Numbered from the stretch's first letter, positions 8,883 through 18,006 are shown. The stretch is 64,000 nucleotides of DNA from Bryobacterales bacterium (GCA_016716385.1 JADJWL010000026.1:372001-436000); one strand, 5' to 3'. Translations and numbers: made by a program. Notes: generated from the letters alone by a model not told the origin.

Positions 8883-11249
8883 ATGTCGAAGGAGATGGTT
8901 GTCGCTTCCAATCGCCACGAGTTACGCGTGGCCATCGTGGAGGACGAACAACTGGTCGAGATTTATTACCAGAGAGCCCAGGAATACTCGCTGGCGGGGA
9001 GCATCCACAAGGGCCGGGTCACGCGGGTTCTGCCGGGGATGCAGTCCGCCTTTGTCGACATCGGTCTGGAGAGGGACGCGTTCCTCTACGTATCGGATTT
9101 CTTCGAAGAGAACGAAGAGTTCGACGACCGGGCGCCGTCCGGACGCAACGGAAGGCAGGAACGCGCCGCGGCGCCTCCGCCGCCCCCAGCGCCTGCCTTG
9201 GCCGCCGCGGAACCGGAGGCCGCCGCTCCGTCCGCTGCTCCAGCGTCGGCGGAGTCCAGCCTGGGTGACCGCGACCGCCGGGGGCGCCGGTCGCGCCGGC
9301 GTCGTGGGAAGTCCAGGGGCTTTCCGGAATCGAAGTACGCCTCCTCGGACGCGACCGGGGAAACCGAGCCTGAGCCCCCCGCAGTGACTGCCGAAGAGCC
9401 CTCCCGGTCCGCCGCCGAAGAGGACGATTTCTCGATCCTGCCCGGCGAGTCGCTCCGGAAGTACCACCGCGGCGCGTCGGACGACGTTCCCGGGGAGACC
9501 CCGGAGAACGAGGATAGCCCCGAGGAGGAAGCAGCCGAGGTCGCCCGGGCCATCGCCGAAGCGGTCGAAGAAATGGAGGCCGAGGAGGCCGAGGAGGCGG
9601 AGGAAGCTCCCGCACCGGAAGAACAACCGGAAGAAGAGGCGGAACCCGAGGCCTTCGAAGAAGCCGTGCCAGCGGAGCTTCTTGCGGAAGCCGAGGCGGT
9701 GTCCGAGGAAGAATCCGAGGAAGACGAACAAGCGCCGGAAGAAGAAATTCCAGCCGAAGTGGTTGACGCCACCGACGCGGCCGAGACCCCGGTTGAGCCG
9801 GTCGAAGACGAGGGCCCGGAACCGGCCCGGATCCCCACCAGCCTCACCGCCACCCTGCGGGAGCAGGGGAAGAGCTATCTCCAGCGCGTCTCGCGGCGGA
9901 ACCGGCGCCGGGGACGCGGTGCTCCTCCGGCCGAAGAACGCACCGCCGAACCGCCGGCAGCCGAGCCCGCCGCCGAAACCCGGAGCGCGCCTGTGCCCCG
10001 CGGCGAATCCCGCAAGCCCGAGCGCCAGGAGCGCGAGCGTCCACCGCAGCCGCAGATCAGCGATCTGCTCAAGGAAGGCCAGGAGATCATCGTCCAGATC
10101 GCCAAAGAGCCCATCGGCCAGAAGGGCGCCCGCATCACCTCCTACGTCGCCTTGCCGGGCCGCTACGTCGTCTACATGCCGACCGTGGAGCACGTCGGGG
10201 TCTCGCGGAAGATCGGTTCCGACGAAGAGCGCGACCGGCTGAAGCGCATCCTGCACACCCATCGCGCCGGCATTTCCGGCGGGTTCATCATGCGGACGGC
10301 GGGCGAGGGACGCACCGAACAGGAACTGCGCGATGACATGCACTTCCTCTACAACCTCTGGCTCGATATCCGCCAGAAGGCCGAGAAGCGCAAGGCTCCC
10401 GCCCTCATGCATCAGGATCTCGATGTTGTCCAGCGAGTGCTGCGTGACCAGTTGACGCCGCAGTTCAAGAACATCTGGGTCGATTCCGAAGAGGTCTACG
10501 CTAATGTCGTGGGCTTCGTCGAGCGCTTCCAGCCGTCGCTTGTGAACCGCGTCCGGCTGTACACTCGGTCCACGCCGATCTTCGATGCCTTCAATATCAC
10601 CTCCGAACTCGAGAAGGCGCTCCGGCCGAAGGTCTGGCTGAAGAGTGGCGGCTACATCGTGATCAACCAGACCGAGGCACTGGTCGCGATCGATATCAAC
10701 ACCGGCAAGTTCGTTGGGAAATCCAATCGCCTCGAAGATACGATCGTCAAGACGAATACCGATGCAATCAAGGAGATCGTCCGGCAGATCCGCCTGCGCG
10801 ATCTTGGCGGCATCATCGTGGTCGACTTCATCGACATGGATGAGCGCAAGAACCGCCAGAAGGTGATGCAGGTGCTCGAAGAGGCCATGCGGGCTGACCG
10901 TGCCCCGTACAAGATCCTGCAGTTTAACGACTTCGGCCTCGTCGCGATCACGCGCAAGCGTGTCAAACAGAGCCTCGAACGGACTCTTTGCTCGCCGTGC
11001 CCCTACTGCGAAGGCGCGGGGTACGTGAAGAGCGAACAGACGGTGATCGGCGAGATCATCGAAGAGGCGCACAAGATGGCCAAGGCGGTGGACACGCCGG
11101 ACGTGATGCTGCGCGTGAGCCCCGGCGTCGCCAAGATCCTCAAGTCTCACGAAACCAGCTATCTCGAGGAGCTCGAGGAGATCCTGGGCCGCCCCGTGCT
11201 GGTGAAGAGCGACCCTGTCCTGCACCAGGAGAAGTTCGACCTAGGGTAG
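8883..11249 (+). CDS. rng: Ribonuclease E/G family endoribonuclease with large acidic insert
   Basis: Single-strand-specific endoribonuclease for rRNA maturation and mRNA decay, 788 aa. A strong SD (GGGAGG, 8872-8877) sets the ATG at 8883. The S1 domain starts normally (GSIHKGRVTRVLPGMQSAFVDIG) but is interrupted at about residue 81 by roughly 310 residues of Pro/Ala- then Glu-rich low-complexity sequence. It resumes at Ile392 (ISDLLKEGQEIIVQIAKEPIG). The DNase I-like catalytic domain has ALVAIDINTG and the VVDFIDM aspartate. The Zn-link is CPYC at 706-709. There is no long C-terminal scaffold as in E. coli RNase E, so the core is RNase G-like. The convergent neighbour overlaps its last 9 bp. 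Confidence 0.94.
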   Translation: MSKEMVVASNRHELRVAIVEDEQLVEIYYQRAQEYSLAGSIHKGRVTRVLPGMQSAFVDIGLERDAFLYVSDFFEENEEFDDRAPSGRNGRQERAAAPPPPPAPALAAAEPEAAAPSAAPASAESSLGDRDRRGRRSRRRRGKSRGFPESKYASSDATGETEPEPPAVTAEEPSRSAAEEDDFSILPGESLRKYHRGASDDVPGETPENEDSPEEEAAEVARAIAEAVEEMEAEEAEEAEEAPAPEEQPEEEAEPEAFEEAVPAELLAEAEAVSEEESEEDEQAPEEEIPAEVVDATDAAETPVEPVEDEGPEPARIPTSLTATLREQGKSYLQRVSRRNRRRGRGAPPAEERTAEPPAAEPAAETRSAPVPRGESRKPERQERERPPQPQISDLLKEGQEIIVQIAKEPIGQKGARITSYVALPGRYVVYMPTVEHVGVSRKIGSDEERDRLKRILHTHRAGISGGFIMRTAGEGRTEQELRDDMHFLYNLWLDIRQKAEKRKAPALMHQDLDVVQRVLRDQLTPQFKNIWVDSEEVYANVVGFVERFQPSLVNRVRLYTRSTPIFDAFNITSELEKALRPKVWLKSGGYIVINQTEALVAIDINTGKFVGKSNRLEDTIVKTNTDAIKEIVRQIRLRDLGGIIVVDFIDMDERKNRQKVMQVLEEAMRADRAPYKILQFNDFGLVAITRKRVKQSLERTLCSPCPYCEGAGYVKSEQTVIGEIIEEAHKMAKAVDTPDVMLRVSPGVAKILKSHETSYLEELEEILGRPVLVKSDPVLHQEKFDLG

Positions 11250-13382
11250 GCCGAGAAACTTCCCGATTCCATCGCGGCGGGCCCGGAACTGCACTTCGGT
11301 GCGTCCGGCCCGCCCTGTTTTTTTGTCCGCCTCCATCGCGTAATCGTACAGGTTGCGGAACTCCGCCAGCCGCAGCGGCCGCCCGGCTGTATCCACAGGG
11401 TTCACCCAGGTCACGCGGCGGGGCGCAAGCGCCGCGGTCAACTCGTCGAGATCGTAACGGGTGAGGACGCCGGGGATGGCGATCTCGTACAGGTGCCGGT
11501 GGATCGGCCGCTCGACCGCAAGGCGGAACAGCGCCGGGGTCTGTTGGACGGCGAGGCGTCCGATGCGTTCGTCGATAACCGCGGCGTGGAGCAGGTAGAC
11601 ACCCGCAAGTCCGTTGCCCAGGCCCGCAATGCGTGCCGGGTCGACATCGCCGCGCGACGCGAGATAGTCGACCGCGTGGAGGATGTCGCTGGCGCGCATT
11701 CCGGTGAGAGTCTTGGCGACCAGTGTCGCGCGGAAGGCCAGTTGGAAATCGCCGACCAGAGTGTTCGCCGCCACCGGTTCGGTTTCGGGAGTCCCACGGG
11801 GTTGAATGGCCAGCACCACCGCGCCGGCGCGCGCAAGCTGATCGAGATCGCCGCCAGGCGCCACCTGGGCGGACTTGGGCCGTGCATCCGTCACGACGAC
11901 GGCAGGTTTCCGTCCGCTCGCGTGAGGCGCCAGCAGGACTCCGGTCACGTAGACGCCTTCGTCCACGGGGAAGGACAAGAGGTGCAGGGCGTAGGTTCCG
12001 CGGTCCGTGGTTTCGTGGATCGTGACGCGCGGCGGCGTCTGCCCCGGTTGCCCTTCGATTCCGGCCGCTTCGCGGATGTCGCGGCGCAGTCTCTGCCGCA
12101 GAGCGGCCACGTCGCTCTCTCCCCCGATGGGCGCCCTCTTCGGCATCATTGCCGCAGCGCGGGTACGGTTCAAGGTGAACACGGTTTCGCTTTGCAGGGA
12201 GTCGTTGACCTGCCCGGTCCTGGTTACGAGCAGTGTCTCAGGCAGATCGAGTTCGACCGGCGCTTCCTTCGGATCTCCTTCGCCGTTCCGAAGGTGGCGC
12301 AGGAAGAATCCGGTGACGGTCTCGCGCGTCGGCAGGGGAACGCCGTGCGGACCCGGCCCGATGAACCATTCCACCCGGTCCGCCGCGCCAAACAGGCTGT
12401 AGAATCGTTTGGCTTCCTCGTAGGTCTGGCGGGCGCCTTCGAGGGGGAAGAAATCGTCGATCGTCGAAGCGATGAGCCATGGCTTCGGCGCGAACAGCGC
12501 GACGTAGTCGCCGATGTTGAGTCCTTCGCTCAGGAACCAGTGAAAGCTCTGCTCGCCGTCCTGCGGTCCGAGCTTTTCGAGCAACTGCTCCCAACTGGTG
12601 ATGTAGCAGGCGGGCGCGGCGGCCTTCACGCGAGGGTCGAGCGCGGCGATGTAGGTGGTGAGCGTCCCGCCGCCGGAGCAGCCCGTGCAGCCGATGCGTT
12701 CGGGATCCACGTCCTGCCTAGAAACCAGGTAGTCGATGCCGCGGATGCCATCCCAGACGCGGTAGCGCGCCACGTTCTCGCCGATTAGCGTGGTGTGCCC
12801 GTTGGCGTGCGAATGCTCCTGGGTCGAGTTGCCGAGCCGCGAGGTGCGCAGATCGGGGTCGTAGTATTGGAGGCGCTCTCCCTGGCCGATGGGGTCGTAC
12901 TTGAGGACGACGAATCCTTTGCGCGCCAGTGCGATGGCCGAGGTGCGCTCGCCTTCCTTGCCTTCGGGGCTATGGCCGACCGGCATCAGAATCGCGGGAA
13001 ACGGGCCGTTTCCGGCGGTGGGCCGGTAGACGTTCGCGGTCACGTGGAATCCCGGCAGGCTCTCGTAGATGATCTTCTCGAAGCGGTAATCGCCGCGCTC
13101 GACAGCTCCGAAGTGCTGGGTGTTGAGGGGGGTGCGTTCGGCGGGCAGTCCGCCGAGCAGCCGCAGGATCTTCTCGCGGACGGCATTCTGGCGAGCGATG
13201 GCTTGTTCGCGCGTCTGGATGGCGGCGACGGCGGCGGCACGCCGTGCGAGGTGTTCCTGCCCGATGGCGTTGAGCCGGCGGGTCAGTTGAGCGTGGGTAC
13301 CCTCTCCGGTTTCGGGGAAGACCACAAGGTCCTGGGCCGGCGCCAGCAGAGCGAACAGAAGTCCAAGAGCAAGGATCCGCAT
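11241..13382 (-). CDS. Exported alpha/beta hydrolase (acetyl xylan esterase-like)
   Basis: Predicted secreted esterase or peptidase of 713 aa with a clear Sec signal (ILALGLLFALLAPAQ). The N-terminal half is an alpha/beta-hydrolase domain with nucleophile elbow GCSGGG (CTGCSGGGTLTTY) and a following GPGPHGVPLP that likely supplies the catalytic His. An acetyl-xylan-esterase-type layout is suggested by FVVLKYDPIGQGERLQYYD. The second half resembles a further, degenerate hydrolase lobe (AIQPRGTPETEP, DYLASRGDVDPARIAGLGNG) lacking an obvious catalytic serine motif. The gene is convergent with rng and divergent from the next gene across 79 bp. The substrate is unknown; polysaccharide esters are plausible. 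Confidence 0.78.
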   Translation of the reverse strand: MRILALGLLFALLAPAQDLVVFPETGEGTHAQLTRRLNAIGQEHLARRAAAVAAIQTREQAIARQNAVREKILRLLGGLPAERTPLNTQHFGAVERGDYRFEKIIYESLPGFHVTANVYRPTAGNGPFPAILMPVGHSPEGKEGERTSAIALARKGFVVLKYDPIGQGERLQYYDPDLRTSRLGNSTQEHSHANGHTTLIGENVARYRVWDGIRGIDYLVSRQDVDPERIGCTGCSGGGTLTTYIAALDPRVKAAAPACYITSWEQLLEKLGPQDGEQSFHWFLSEGLNIGDYVALFAPKPWLIASTIDDFFPLEGARQTYEEAKRFYSLFGAADRVEWFIGPGPHGVPLPTRETVTGFFLRHLRNGEGDPKEAPVELDLPETLLVTRTGQVNDSLQSETVFTLNRTRAAAMMPKRAPIGGESDVAALRQRLRRDIREAAGIEGQPGQTPPRVTIHETTDRGTYALHLLSFPVDEGVYVTGVLLAPHASGRKPAVVVTDARPKSAQVAPGGDLDQLARAGAVVLAIQPRGTPETEPVAANTLVGDFQLAFRATLVAKTLTGMRASDILHAVDYLASRGDVDPARIAGLGNGLAGVYLLHAAVIDERIGRLAVQQTPALFRLAVERPIHRHLYEIAIPGVLTRYDLDELTAALAPRRVTWVNPVDTAGRPLRLAEFRNLYDYAMEADKKTGRAGRTEVQFRARRDGIGKFLGLP

Positions 13383-13461
13383 AGCTCCCTATTCTCTCCG
13401 AAATGCCGCCAAAAGGGGGACAGACCCTGTTCTCGTGAACGCAAGTGGTTGATAATAGGGC

Positions 13462-13965
13462 ATGCCAGTTGAGTTCACCACTTCCTACATCGCCGACGCC
13501 CTCGCCGTCTTCCGCCAGTACAAGAAGCTCGCCGAAGAGGCCATGGCTCAGGCGACCGACGAGCAGCTTCAGGTCACGCTCGACCCCGAAATGAACTCAA
13601 TCGCCCTCCTGGTCAAGCACATGGCGGGCAACATGCGGTCGCGATGGACCGACTTCCTCACCACCGACGGTGAGAAGCCCGATCGGGACCGTGACTCCGA
13701 GTTCCTCGCACCCCCCGCCACGCGTGCGGAACTCCTCGCCCTGTGGGACGACGGGTGGAATCGTGTCTTCGCCGCGATCGAGCCGCTCTCCGACGCCGAC
13801 CTCGGCCGCACAGTCGTCATCCGTGGTGAAGCGCATTCCGTCATGCAGGCGATTCAGCGCCAGATTGCCCACTACGCCTACCACTGCGGGCAGATCGTGC
13901 TGCTGGCGAAGCATTTCAATGCAAGCGGCTGGCGCAGCCTGAGCATCCCACGGAAGGCGCTGTGA
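13462..13965 (+). CDS. DinB-superfamily protein (DUF1572-like)
   Basis: Four-helix DinB/YfiT-type protein of 167 aa, usually a metal-binding, possibly thiol-transfer enzyme of unknown substrate. The family's histidine positions are visible: KHMAGN near residue 50 and HYAYHCGQI near 136-144. A GATAAT at 13451-13456 ends 5 bp before the ATG and no SD is present, so the mRNA may be leaderless. The gene is followed by a strong promoter for erpA. Confidence 0.75.
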   Translation: MPVEFTTSYIADALAVFRQYKKLAEEAMAQATDEQLQVTLDPEMNSIALLVKHMAGNMRSRWTDFLTTDGEKPDRDRDSEFLAPPATRAELLALWDDGWNRVFAAIEPLSDADLGRTVVIRGEAHSVMQAIQRQIAHYAYHCGQIVLLAKHFNASGWRSLSIPRKAL

Positions 13966-13970
13966 ATCCT

Positions 13971-13998
13971 TTGGCAGCCTTGGCGCATCTGCTATACT
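13971..13998 (+). promoter_or_regulatory. Sigma-70-type promoter of erpA
   Basis: TTGGCA (13971-13976), 16-bp spacer, then TGC-TATACT (13990-13998), which combines a near-consensus -35 with an extended -10. An SD (AGGTGGAG, 14015-14022) follows before the ATG at 14030. This is the clearest complete promoter in the window. Confidence 0.75.
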
Positions 13999-14029
13999 CG
14001 AAACGAATTCCCTTAGGTGGAGTGTACGC

Positions 14030-14353
14030 ATGATTCAGTTGACGGAACGCGCGGTCGATAAAGTTCGGGAGATTCTGGATCAGCAGGATCCCAAGCCGCA
14101 GGGCTTGCGGATTGCCGTGGTCGGCGGCGGCTGTTCCGGGTTCAGCTACTCAATGGCTTTCGAAAACAGCCCCTCCATGCTCGATAAGTCTTACGACTAC
14201 GAGGGCTTGAAGGTGTTTGTCGACCAGGCCAGCCTGCTCTATCTGGAGGGCGCCGAGGTCGATTACGTGGAGACGCTCGAAGGAGCGGGCTTTAAGTTCA
14301 GCAATCCGAACGTGAAGTCCACCTGCGGCTGCGGCTCTTCTTTCAGCGCCTAA
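14030..14353 (+). CDS. erpA: A-type iron-sulfur carrier protein ErpA/IscA
   Basis: Carrier that accepts [Fe-S] clusters from a scaffold and passes them to apo-enzymes. The 107-aa product has the three invariant cysteines at Cys35 (GGGCSGF), Cys99 and Cys101 (TCGCGSSFS). Such proteins cannot be separated into ErpA, IscA or SufA by sequence alone. The standalone gene with its own strong promoter, outside any isc or suf operon, favours an ErpA-like house-keeping role. It converges with obg, sharing 4 bp at the stops. Confidence 0.9.
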   Translation: MIQLTERAVDKVREILDQQDPKPQGLRIAVVGGGCSGFSYSMAFENSPSMLDKSYDYEGLKVFVDQASLLYLEGAEVDYVETLEGAGFKFSNPNVKSTCGCGSSFSA

Positions 14354-15405
14354 TTCCAGATTTCCGGCTTCAGCCCTCCGGTGTCCTCAGGGACGCTGGA
14401 GGGCTGTATCGTTTTCGCGGCCATCTCCGCCATCGCGTAGCGCAGCGCCTCGAGCCCCTCGCCTGTGACAGCGGAAATGGCAAAGAAGGGAACTCCCCGT
14501 TCTTCCGCCAACACGCGCAGAGCTTCCACCCGCTCCGGATCCTGAGCCACATCCATCTTCGTCGCCACCAGGATCATGGGCCGCGCCGCCAGACTCTCGT
14601 CAAACGCCGCCAGTTCGTTCATGATGACGTCGAAGTCCGCGACCGGGTCCCTCCCGCTCGAGTCGCTTACGTCGACCAGGTGCACGATCAGCCGTGTCCG
14701 CTCGATGTGCCGCAGGAACTGAACCCCGAGCCCGTGCCCGAGGTGCGCGCCTTCGATCAGGCCTGGGATGTCGGCGATGACGAAGGAATCGAAGTTCTCC
14801 AACTGCACGACGCCAAGTTGCGGCTCCAACGTTGTGAACGGGTAGTCCGCGATCTTGGGACGCGCGGCGGAGAGTCGCGAGATGAGCGTCGATTTGCCCG
14901 CGTTCGGGAATCCCACCAGCCCGACGTCAGCCAGAAGCTTCAGTTCCAGCCGCAGCCGTCTTTCCTCGCCGGGACGCCCCGGTTCGGTCTCGGTCGGCGC
15001 CTGGTGGGTGGAACTGACGAACCGCGCGTTGCCCCGACCGCCGCGTCCGCCGCGCGCGATGACGACGCGCTCTCCCGGAGTGGTGAAATCGTGGACGAGT
15101 TCGCCCGTGTCATTGTCATAGACGAGGGTGCCGACCGGCACCTCGAGCTCGACGGATCTCCCGTCGTGTCCGGTCCGGTTGCTGCCTTCCCCGTGCCGGC
15201 CGCGCTGTGCCTTGTGCTCGGGGTTGAAGCGGAAGTGAAGCAGCGTGTTGCGATGCTCGGTCGCCGTCATCACGATGTCGCCGCCGCGCCCGCCGTCCCC
15301 GCCCGAAGGGCCGCCGCGGGGGACGAACTTCTCCCGGCGGAAGGCCAGGCAGCCGTTGCCGCCGTCGCCGGCCTTCACGTAGATGCGGACTTCATCGACA
15401 AACAT
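14350..15405 (-). CDS. obgE: GTPase Obg/CgtA, ribosome assembly factor
   Basis: Essential large-subunit assembly GTPase, 351 aa. The glycine-rich Obg fold occupies residues 1-158 (FVDEVRIYVKAGDGGNG, PRGGPSGGDGGRGGD). The G domain follows with G1 GFPNAGKST, a PFTTLEP switch, G3 DIPGLIEGA and G4 TKMD. There is no extended C-terminal domain. The start is fixed by the conserved MFVDEV. No Shine-Dalgarno precedes it, because the terminator stem and T-tract of rpmA run right up to the ATG. The order rplU-rpmA-obg is the conserved one. Confidence 0.96.
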   Translation of the reverse strand: MFVDEVRIYVKAGDGGNGCLAFRREKFVPRGGPSGGDGGRGGDIVMTATEHRNTLLHFRFNPEHKAQRGRHGEGSNRTGHDGRSVELEVPVGTLVYDNDTGELVHDFTTPGERVVIARGGRGGRGNARFVSSTHQAPTETEPGRPGEERRLRLELKLLADVGLVGFPNAGKSTLISRLSAARPKIADYPFTTLEPQLGVVQLENFDSFVIADIPGLIEGAHLGHGLGVQFLRHIERTRLIVHLVDVSDSSGRDPVADFDVIMNELAAFDESLAARPMILVATKMDVAQDPERVEALRVLAEERGVPFFAISAVTGEGLEALRYAMAEMAAKTIQPSSVPEDTGGLKPEIWN

Positions 15406-15440
15406 AAAAACGAAAGGGCCGCCGTTTGACGCGGCGGCCC
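15406..15440 (-). terminator. Intrinsic terminator between rpmA and obg
   Basis: Read on the minus strand, a 9-bp perfect stem (GGGCCGCCG / CGGCGGCCC, 15440-15432 and 15424-15416) with a 7-nt loop is followed by TTTCGTTTTT, the last T lying directly before the obg ATG. Stem and U-tract are those of a textbook rho-independent terminator, but the position makes it a likely attenuator controlling obg. Confidence 0.85.
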
Positions 15441-15466
15441 GACTTCCTGAACCTTCCGGAACTCTT

Positions 15467-15721
15467 CTACGAAGGGACGATGTTGACGAACTTACCCATG
15501 CGGCCGCGGTCGCGGAATTCCACGATGCCGTTGATCATCGCGAACAACGTGTCGTCTTTGCCGAGGCCGACGTTGTTGCCCGGCTTGTAGCGGGTGCCCC
15601 GCTGCCGCACGATGATGGATCCGCCGGTGACGGTCTGGCCGCCAAACGCCTTCACGCCGAGCCGCTGCGCGTTGGAATCGCGCCCGTTCTTGGAACTTCC
15701 TAAGCCTTTTTTGTGTGCCAT
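15467..15721 (-). CDS. rpmA: 50S ribosomal protein L27
   Basis: L27 of 84 aa, which reaches into the peptidyl-transferase centre. The N terminus AHKKGLGSSKNGRDSNAQRLG is the family signature and carries the conserved basic tail without a cleavable Firmicutes-type extension. It is the second gene of the rplU-rpmA pair and is followed by the terminator that abuts obg. Confidence 0.97.
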   Translation of the reverse strand: MAHKKGLGSSKNGRDSNAQRLGVKAFGGQTVTGGSIIVRQRGTRYKPGNNVGLGKDDTLFAMINGIVEFRDRGRMGKFVNIVPS

Positions 15722-15736
15722 CGATTCCTCCCCGGT

Positions 15737-16048
15737 CTAGACGACGATGCTGTCTACCTTGATTTCGCTGTAGTTCTGCCGGTGACCGATGGTGCGGCGG
15801 TACTGTTTCTTGCGCTTGAACTTGAAGACGACAATCTTCTTGGCGCGGTCATTGTCCGTGATCGTTCCGACAACCTTCGCGCTGCTCAACTCCGGTTGGG
15901 TCAGCACGGCCCCGTCGTCGCCAAATACGGCCAGCACCTGCGGAAACTCGACGGCTGTGCCGGCTTCGTGGGGCAGGCGCTCGACACGCACGGTGTCGCC
16001 GGGCGCAACACGATACTGCTTCCCCCCGGTCTTGAAAATGGCATGCAT
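15737..16048 (-). CDS. rplU: 50S ribosomal protein L21
   Basis: L21 of 103 aa. It starts MHAIFKTGGKQYRV and contains the typical KFKRKKQYRRTIGHRQ rRNA-binding stretch near the C terminus. It is the first gene of rplU-rpmA-obg. A GAGGGA about 12 nt upstream may serve as SD. The 114-bp gap to the divergent sulfatase gene holds the operon promoter, but no clear -35/-10 pair can be assigned by eye. Confidence 0.97.
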   Translation of the reverse strand: MHAIFKTGGKQYRVAPGDTVRVERLPHEAGTAVEFPQVLAVFGDDGAVLTQPELSSAKVVGTITDNDRAKKIVVFKFKRKKQYRRTIGHRQNYSEIKVDSIVV

Positions 16049-16162
16049 GGTGGTTCAATCCCTCGCTCGTGAGTTCGCGCGCGAAGGCGCGCAGAGAGCG
16101 CTTTCACTAAAGTAACACAGAGCATCCCCGTTTGGGGGCAAGCTGTACTACCCTAGTCAGCA

Positions 16163-17671
16163 ATGCGGTCCACTGCGCGCAGAACGTTTCTCCAGGCGCT
16201 GGCCGCCAGCGGCCTGGCCGGTTGCCGGGAGACCGGGGCGGCACGGCCCAACATCCTCTTCTGCATCACCGACGATCAGTCGTTTCCCCACGCCAGCGCC
16301 TACGGCTCGACCCTGGTGCGCACCGCCGCGTTCGACCGCGTCGCGCGCGAGGGGGTCCTGTTCGAGAATGCCTTCGTCTCGACTCCTTCCTGCTGCCCCT
16401 CGCGGGGCAGCGCCCTGGCGGGCCAGGATTTTTACCGGCTGCGCGAAGCGTCCATGAATCACACGATCTGGCCCGGAGGCATCCCGATCTATACGGATCT
16501 GCTGGGCGAAGCGGGTTACCACGTGGGGTTCACCGGGAAGGGCTGGGGTCCTGGCAACTGGCAGGTCTCAGGGCGGGATCACAACCCGTGCGGCCCGCAG
16601 TACAACGAGGTGAAGCTGAAGCCACCATCGACGGAAATCAGCCCGATCGACTACGCCTCAAACTTTCAGTCGTTTCTCGACGCGCGTCCCGCGGGTGCAC
16701 CGTTCTGCTTCTGGGCCGGGATGATCGAGCCGCACCGCGAATTCGAGGACGGTGTCGGGATCGAGTGGAGCCGCAGGCTTGAAGAGATCCAGGTGCCGCC
16801 GTTTCTGCCCGATGCGCGCGAAGTGCGCAGCGACCTCGCCGATTACGCCTTTGAGATCGAATGGCAGGACCAGCAGCTCGGGCGCATCCTCGTCCTGCTC
16901 GACGAACGCGGCCTGCTCGAAGATACACTCGTCGTGGTGACTTCGGACAACGGCATGGCGTTTCCGCGGGCGAAAGCGAATCTCTACGAGTACGGGGTCC
17001 ACATGCCCCTGGCGATCCGCTGGGGCGCCCGCGTGGCGCCGCGGCGCGTCGTCGCCGATTTCGTGACCTTCGCCGACTTCGCCCCTACGTTCCTCGAAGC
17101 AGCCGGCCTGCCGGTTCCCGAGGCGATGACGGGACGGAGTTTGATGCCGCTGCTCGAAGCTGACGGCTCCGGACAGATCGATCCCGCGCGCGATGCCGCT
17201 GTCTTCGGGATCGAACGCCACCTGCCGGGGAGCCGTGCCAATGGCGCCGGGTATCCGTGCCGCGGAATCCGCACGCGTGACTTCCTGTACATCCGCAACC
17301 TCGATCCGCATCGCCCGCCCGCCGGAGACCATCCCGGTCCCGTCTGGCCGGCGGATGACCCGACGGGAGGATTCGGCGATTCCGACGGCGGCCCCACCAA
17401 GACCTACCTCTGGCGGAACCGCGAGCAGTACCGCCATTTGTACGACCTCGCCTTCGGCCCGCGCCCGGCCGAAGAACTCTACTCAGCCGCCGACGATCCG
17501 GCAAACCTCCGGAATCTGGCCGGTGACGAGGACTTCGCGGGGATCAAGCGCGAGTTGGCGCAGCGGCTGGACGGGTACCTGGCGCGGACCGGCGATCCGC
17601 GTGCCGCAGGCCGCGCCGAGGAACTCGATGCAGTGATGCGGCGCTTCCCTGTTCTCGGCGCGAACCGCTAG
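16163..17671 (+). CDS. Sulfatase, Tat-type lipoprotein
   Basis: Arylsulfatase-family (S1) hydrolase of 502 aa. The N terminus has both a twin-arginine motif (ARRTFLQ) and a lipobox ending at Cys21 (SGLAG-C), suggesting export after folding and lipid anchoring. This suits sulfatases matured in the cytoplasm. The formylglycine motif CxPSR is at 77-81 (CCPSR, Cys77 the modified residue). Metal ligands ITDD (37-38) and TSDNG later in the domain are present. An anaerobic or aerobic maturase is not in the window. The substrate is probably a sulfated glycan; no neighbouring glycosidase narrows it. Confidence 0.9.
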   Translation: MRSTARRTFLQALAASGLAGCRETGAARPNILFCITDDQSFPHASAYGSTLVRTAAFDRVAREGVLFENAFVSTPSCCPSRGSALAGQDFYRLREASMNHTIWPGGIPIYTDLLGEAGYHVGFTGKGWGPGNWQVSGRDHNPCGPQYNEVKLKPPSTEISPIDYASNFQSFLDARPAGAPFCFWAGMIEPHREFEDGVGIEWSRRLEEIQVPPFLPDAREVRSDLADYAFEIEWQDQQLGRILVLLDERGLLEDTLVVVTSDNGMAFPRAKANLYEYGVHMPLAIRWGARVAPRRVVADFVTFADFAPTFLEAAGLPVPEAMTGRSLMPLLEADGSGQIDPARDAAVFGIERHLPGSRANGAGYPCRGIRTRDFLYIRNLDPHRPPAGDHPGPVWPADDPTGGFGDSDGGPTKTYLWRNREQYRHLYDLAFGPRPAEELYSAADDPANLRNLAGDEDFAGIKRELAQRLDGYLARTGDPRAAGRAEELDAVMRRFPVLGANR

Positions 17672-18006
17672 CGCGGATCGTAGAGTAGCGGCTCCAGGCG
17701 CCGCCACGCCTTGCGGACTTCTTTCAACTTGCGGACGTTCAACGTGCCGCGCTCCAGGTATTCGGCGGCGAACGCATTCCAGGCTTCGGCGAACGCCGAC
17801 GCGGCTTCGTGAAAGCGGCGTACCTCTTCGGCGGCTGCACGCCGTTCCGCGGCTACACGGCGCGACGAGTCCCGCCGCTGCATTTCGGCCCAGACGCGCA
17901 GCCAGTCAGCATCTGTGATCCGTTCCTCCTGCGCGGCCGGCAGAGCACACCGCGGCCCGGCCAGGCCGGTCAACGCCAGCCAGGCGGCAAACCATAGGGC
18001 TTTCAT
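17668..18006 (-). CDS. Small exported coiled-coil hypothetical protein
   Basis: Unrecognised product of 112 aa from the preferred ATG at 18006. The first about 24 residues are a hydrophobic signal-like segment (KALWFAAWLALTGLAG). The rest is a charged, Ala/Arg/Glu-rich helix likely to form a coiled coil (RRVAAERRAAAEEVRRFHEAA). A longer frame opens at 18042, but the signal sequence argues for the shorter start. It overlaps the sulfatase stop tail-to-tail by 4 bp. Function unknown. Confidence 0.55.
   Translation of the reverse strand: MKALWFAAWLALTGLAGPRCALPAAQEERITDADWLRVWAEMQRRDSSRRVAAERRAAAEEVRRFHEAASAFAEAWNAFAAEYLERGTLNVRKLKEVRKAWRRLEPLLYDPR

Noticed and set aside
8922..11225. 767-codon open frame antisense to rng
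   Set aside because: Arises from strong third-position GC bias opposite a clearly coding gene; its translation has no coherent domain.
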